Shown: one piece after another, positions 21,984 to 23,414 of the stretch
Position numbering within the stretch: the first letter of the stretch is position 1
How the letters are laid out: every line of letters starts with the position of its first letter
Assembly (NCBI GenBank): GCA_050944415.1
Contig: JBMNRA010000046.1
Location: forward strand, 1-23,414
DNA from: Ruminococcus_G sp050944415
GTDB taxonomy: Bacteria > Bacillota > Clostridia > Lachnospirales > Lachnospiraceae
Direction of reading: 5' to 3'
DNA: 23,414 nt
Made by a program: the position numbers and the translations under genes
The notes under the pieces: model-generated
Told to the model about the DNA's origin: nothing
What the model saw: the letters and a program-made list of their open reading frames with translations, nothing else
Databases searched by the model: none

Positions 21984-22350
21984 TATCACAGGCGTAATGC
22001 TGGAAGCCGAAGAGTGTTTTACCTGATCAGAATCCGTTTCATCGAGTCAGAAATCTAATAGTGAAATTACAGAGCGTCTTGTCAGCATAGTCTCCTCCGC
22101 CTTCTGAAAAGATGTGCTTTCAAAAGGGCCCATGATATTCCCAACAGATTTCAGTCCATGAATCTGCCTTATACCTACCGACTCTTCCATCCAGTAAACC
22201 GATAACAACCAAGATATACAATCAGATCGGTCAGAAAAACGCTGTGGAACGCTATATCGTCAATCATAACCAAAAAACCTGGAAAAAGCCTATCAATAGG
22301 CCATTGTAATAGGGAACAGACACTCTGCATACAGCAATGCTTCTCTCCTG
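21984..22350. other. Intergenic stretch without a recognisable gene
   Basis: About 370 bases between the sirtuin stop and the next promoter. All six frames are short or lack a ribosome binding site. A minus-strand 89-codon frame (22175-22444) crosses the next promoter and resembles no family. A minus-strand reading around 22030-22200 looks somewhat protein-like but has internal stops, so degraded coding sequence is possible. I see no terminator behind the sirtuin gene. Confidence 0.5.
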
Positions 22351-22378
22351 TTGACAAAATGATCAGAGATGATAGAAT
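22351..22378 (+). promoter_or_regulatory. Promoter of the DUF1287 gene
   Basis: A perfect TTGACA (22351-22356), a 16-base spacer and TAGAAT (22373-22378). Initiation near 22385 leaves about 35 bases to the ribosome binding site GGTGAAGGG (22411-22419). Confidence 0.8.
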
Positions 22379-22421
22379 AAAACAAATATCTGAAATAATA
22401 TATGGAAGCAGGTGAAGGGTA

Positions 22422-23081
22422 ATAAGGAAAAAAATCACAGCCATTGCTTCAATATTGATCTGTGTTTTACTCTGTATACTTATCTGTATTCTTTTTCGCT
22501 ATCAGAATACTTCCCCGAAACGTCTGCCGGACAGATATGGTATCACTATCCAACAGACGCACAGTTCCTCAGATAAAGACCGGGATGGTATTGATGATCA
22601 GACAGATATTCTGCAGGGAGCTTTGAAATACGTTGCTTCTAAACCAAAATATAAAAGCAAATATTATCAGACCGGTTATCCCGATGATGAATATGGCGTA
22701 TGTACAGATGTTGTTGCAAATGCATTAAAAAACGCCGGTTATGATCTGATGACACTGGTACAGGAGGATATCCAAAATAATCCGGAAGATTACGACATTG
22801 ATAAGCCGGATAAAAATATTGATTTTCGGCGGGTAAAAAATCTGACTGTTTATTTTGCTCATTCCGCCCTGCCTCTTACTGCCGATATTTCTGACATTGA
22901 AGAATGGCAGGGTAGAGACATTGTGATTTTTCAACACCATATCGGTATTGTCTCGGATCGCAGAAATAAAACTGGTGTGCCTTATGTCATACACCACAAC
23001 AGCCCCTGGCAGAAATCCTATGAGCAGGATATTCTTGAAACCAGAAATGACATCATCGCTCACTACAGAATGGCCGGATAA
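22422..23081 (+). CDS. DUF1287 exported protein (possible cell-wall amidase fold)
   Basis: The body is a clear DUF1287 domain: DRDGIDDQTDILQGALKYV, YKSKYYQTGYPDDEYGVCTD with the conserved Cys, DIVIFQHHIGIVSDRRN with a conserved His, then HHNSPWQKS. DUF1287 has been likened to NlpC/P60 Cys-His enzymes; its substrate is unknown. A DxDxDG calcium-loop-like sequence (DKDRDGIDD) begins it. The start is odd. The best-placed codon, 7 bases after AGGTG, is ATA at 22422, giving RKKITAIASILICVLLCILICILF, a proper signal anchor. The first ordinary start codon is TTG at 22455, which loses the basic residues and has no ribosome binding site. Either the gene uses a rare AUA start, an ATG was mutated, or translation is weak. 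It is a single gene with its own promoter and terminator. Confidence 0.85.
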   Translation: MRKKITAIASILICVLLCILICILFRYQNTSPKRLPDRYGITIQQTHSSSDKDRDGIDDQTDILQGALKYVASKPKYKSKYYQTGYPDDEYGVCTDVVANALKNAGYDLMTLVQEDIQNNPEDYDIDKPDKNIDFRRVKNLTVYFAHSALPLTADISDIEEWQGRDIVIFQHHIGIVSDRRNKTGVPYVIHHNSPWQKSYEQDILETRNDIIAHYRMAG

Positions 23082-23098
23082 ATACAGCATAACCATAT

Positions 23099-23166
23099 AA
23101 AAGGGGAACCCTCTCAGTATTCAGCTTTCACTAATTGAAATCAGAATACTAAGATGGTTCCCTTTT
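23099..23166 (+). terminator. Terminator-like long stem-loop after the DUF1287 gene
   Basis: AAAAGGGGAACC (23099-23110) pairs with GGTTCCCTTTT (23156-23166), apart from one unpaired G, and AGTATTC pairs with GAATACT inside. The flanking A- and T-runs allow it to work in both directions. It is 18 bases after the stop. Confidence 0.75.
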
Positions 23167-23192
23167 GCTATACTCTTATGGGGGTGGATTAA

Positions 23193-23274
23193 TTTTCATA
23201 CATGGCACACGGGGTGCTTTCTCATTCATGAACGCCAACCTCAAAGCCTGACGGCTTTTCATGCATGGCACACG
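23193..23274. repeat. Pair of 19-base direct repeats with a hairpin between them
   Basis: TTTTCATACATGGCACACG (23193-23211) recurs as TTTTCATGCATGGCACACG (23256-23274), one mismatch, 63 bases apart. Directly before the second copy AAAGCC-TGAC-GGCTTT (23243-23258) forms a tight hairpin. The repeat is unassigned; it could be part of a dispersed intergenic repeat family. Confidence 0.7.
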
Positions 23275-23414
23275 TTACTTACGCTCCGAATGCCACGCTC
23301 GAAGTCCACAGACTTCTCGCTATTCGTTGCACTCATATGGGCCGTCACAGCAGTGCTCCTGCCTGCAGGCAGTCAGCGCCCTGCTGTTTCCGTCCCGCAT
23401 TCGTCGCTTATCGT
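23275..23414. other. Hairpin-rich non-coding sequence at the right edge
   Basis: No credible coding frame is seen. GAAGTC-CACA-GACTTC (23301-23316) is a tight hairpin. Further on, ACAGCAG (23347-23353) pairs with CTGCTGT (23381-23387) around a perfect 14-base palindrome CTGCCTGCAGGCAG (23359-23372). The composition is GC-richer than the preceding gene gaps. It continues beyond the window, so it may be the edge of a repeat, a structured RNA or a mobile element. Confidence 0.45.

Noticed and set aside
22020..22210. Possible decayed coding sequence on the minus strand
   Set aside because: The reading looked protein-like over about 45 residues but has stops and no family I can name, so no pseudogene was called.
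22175..22444. Minus-strand 89-codon hydrophobic frame
   Set aside because: It covers the DUF1287 promoter and ribosome binding site, has no initiation signals, and its hydrophobicity is a by-product of AT-rich sequence.
23193..23274. CRISPR-like pair of repeats
   Set aside because: There are only two imperfect copies, spaced 63 bases apart, with a hairpin between them and no cas genes; not an array.

Overview
The window looks like a chromosomal segment of a Gram-positive, spore-former-related Clostridium-type Firmicute, most likely a Lachnospiraceae. The grounds are strong GGAGG-type ribosome binding sites, the gene set (GerMN lipoprotein, OmpR-type response regulator with HAMP kinase, argCJBD, HxlR regulator, Zn-macrodomain/SirTM pair, DUF1287) and the protein styles. 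This is read from recognised families; no database search was made.

Left edge (1-2147, minus strand): an AT-rich accessory block. It holds the first codons of a probable type I specificity gene (hsdS), a complete hsdM methyltransferase and a 59-aa SymE-like protein. It abuts a comEC gene that stops matching its family in the middle of the conserved HILAISG segment. The block therefore looks like the end of an island inserted in comEC.

2112-6410 (minus): a late-competence type operon, comEA (lipoprotein form), response regulator, sensor kinase, GerMN lipoprotein, then the broken comEC. 6520-8770: a DUF606/YdcZ-type small membrane transporter and an acyltransferase-3 membrane protein on the minus strand, with a divergent secreted SGNH/GDSL hydrolase on the plus strand.

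8773-14606: arginine biosynthesis. argCJBD (minus) and argG (plus) diverge from a compact control region. Two ARG-box-like palindromes there sit on the -10 and -35 of the argC promoter, and a clean argG promoter lies beside them. A strong stem-loop terminator follows argG.

14669-19690: the most striking system, a mec/bla-like module. An 899-aa penicillin-binding protein (MecA-type N-domain, dimerisation domain, transpeptidase with SSLK/SDN/KTG) is fused at its C-terminus to a complete M15-type zinc peptidase domain. It diverges from a BlaI/MecI repressor and a BlaR1/MecR1 sensor (HELVH protease plus STYK/SVN/KTG penicillin sensor). TTACA-(N2)-TGTAA operators lie in both promoters, so the fusion enzyme is probably induced by beta-lactams.

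19689-23166: an HxlR regulator diverges from a promoter that now drives only the first 35 codons of an NAD(P)-binding oxidoreductase, followed at once by a Zn-macrodomain ADP-ribosyl hydrolase and a class M sirtuin (catalytic His replaced by Gln). Then comes about 370 bp with no recognisable gene, a DUF1287 exported protein with a good promoter but apparently an ATA start, and a strong terminator. The last 245 bp contain direct repeats and several hairpins but no gene that I recognise. I saw no tRNA, rRNA, CRISPR array or transposase.
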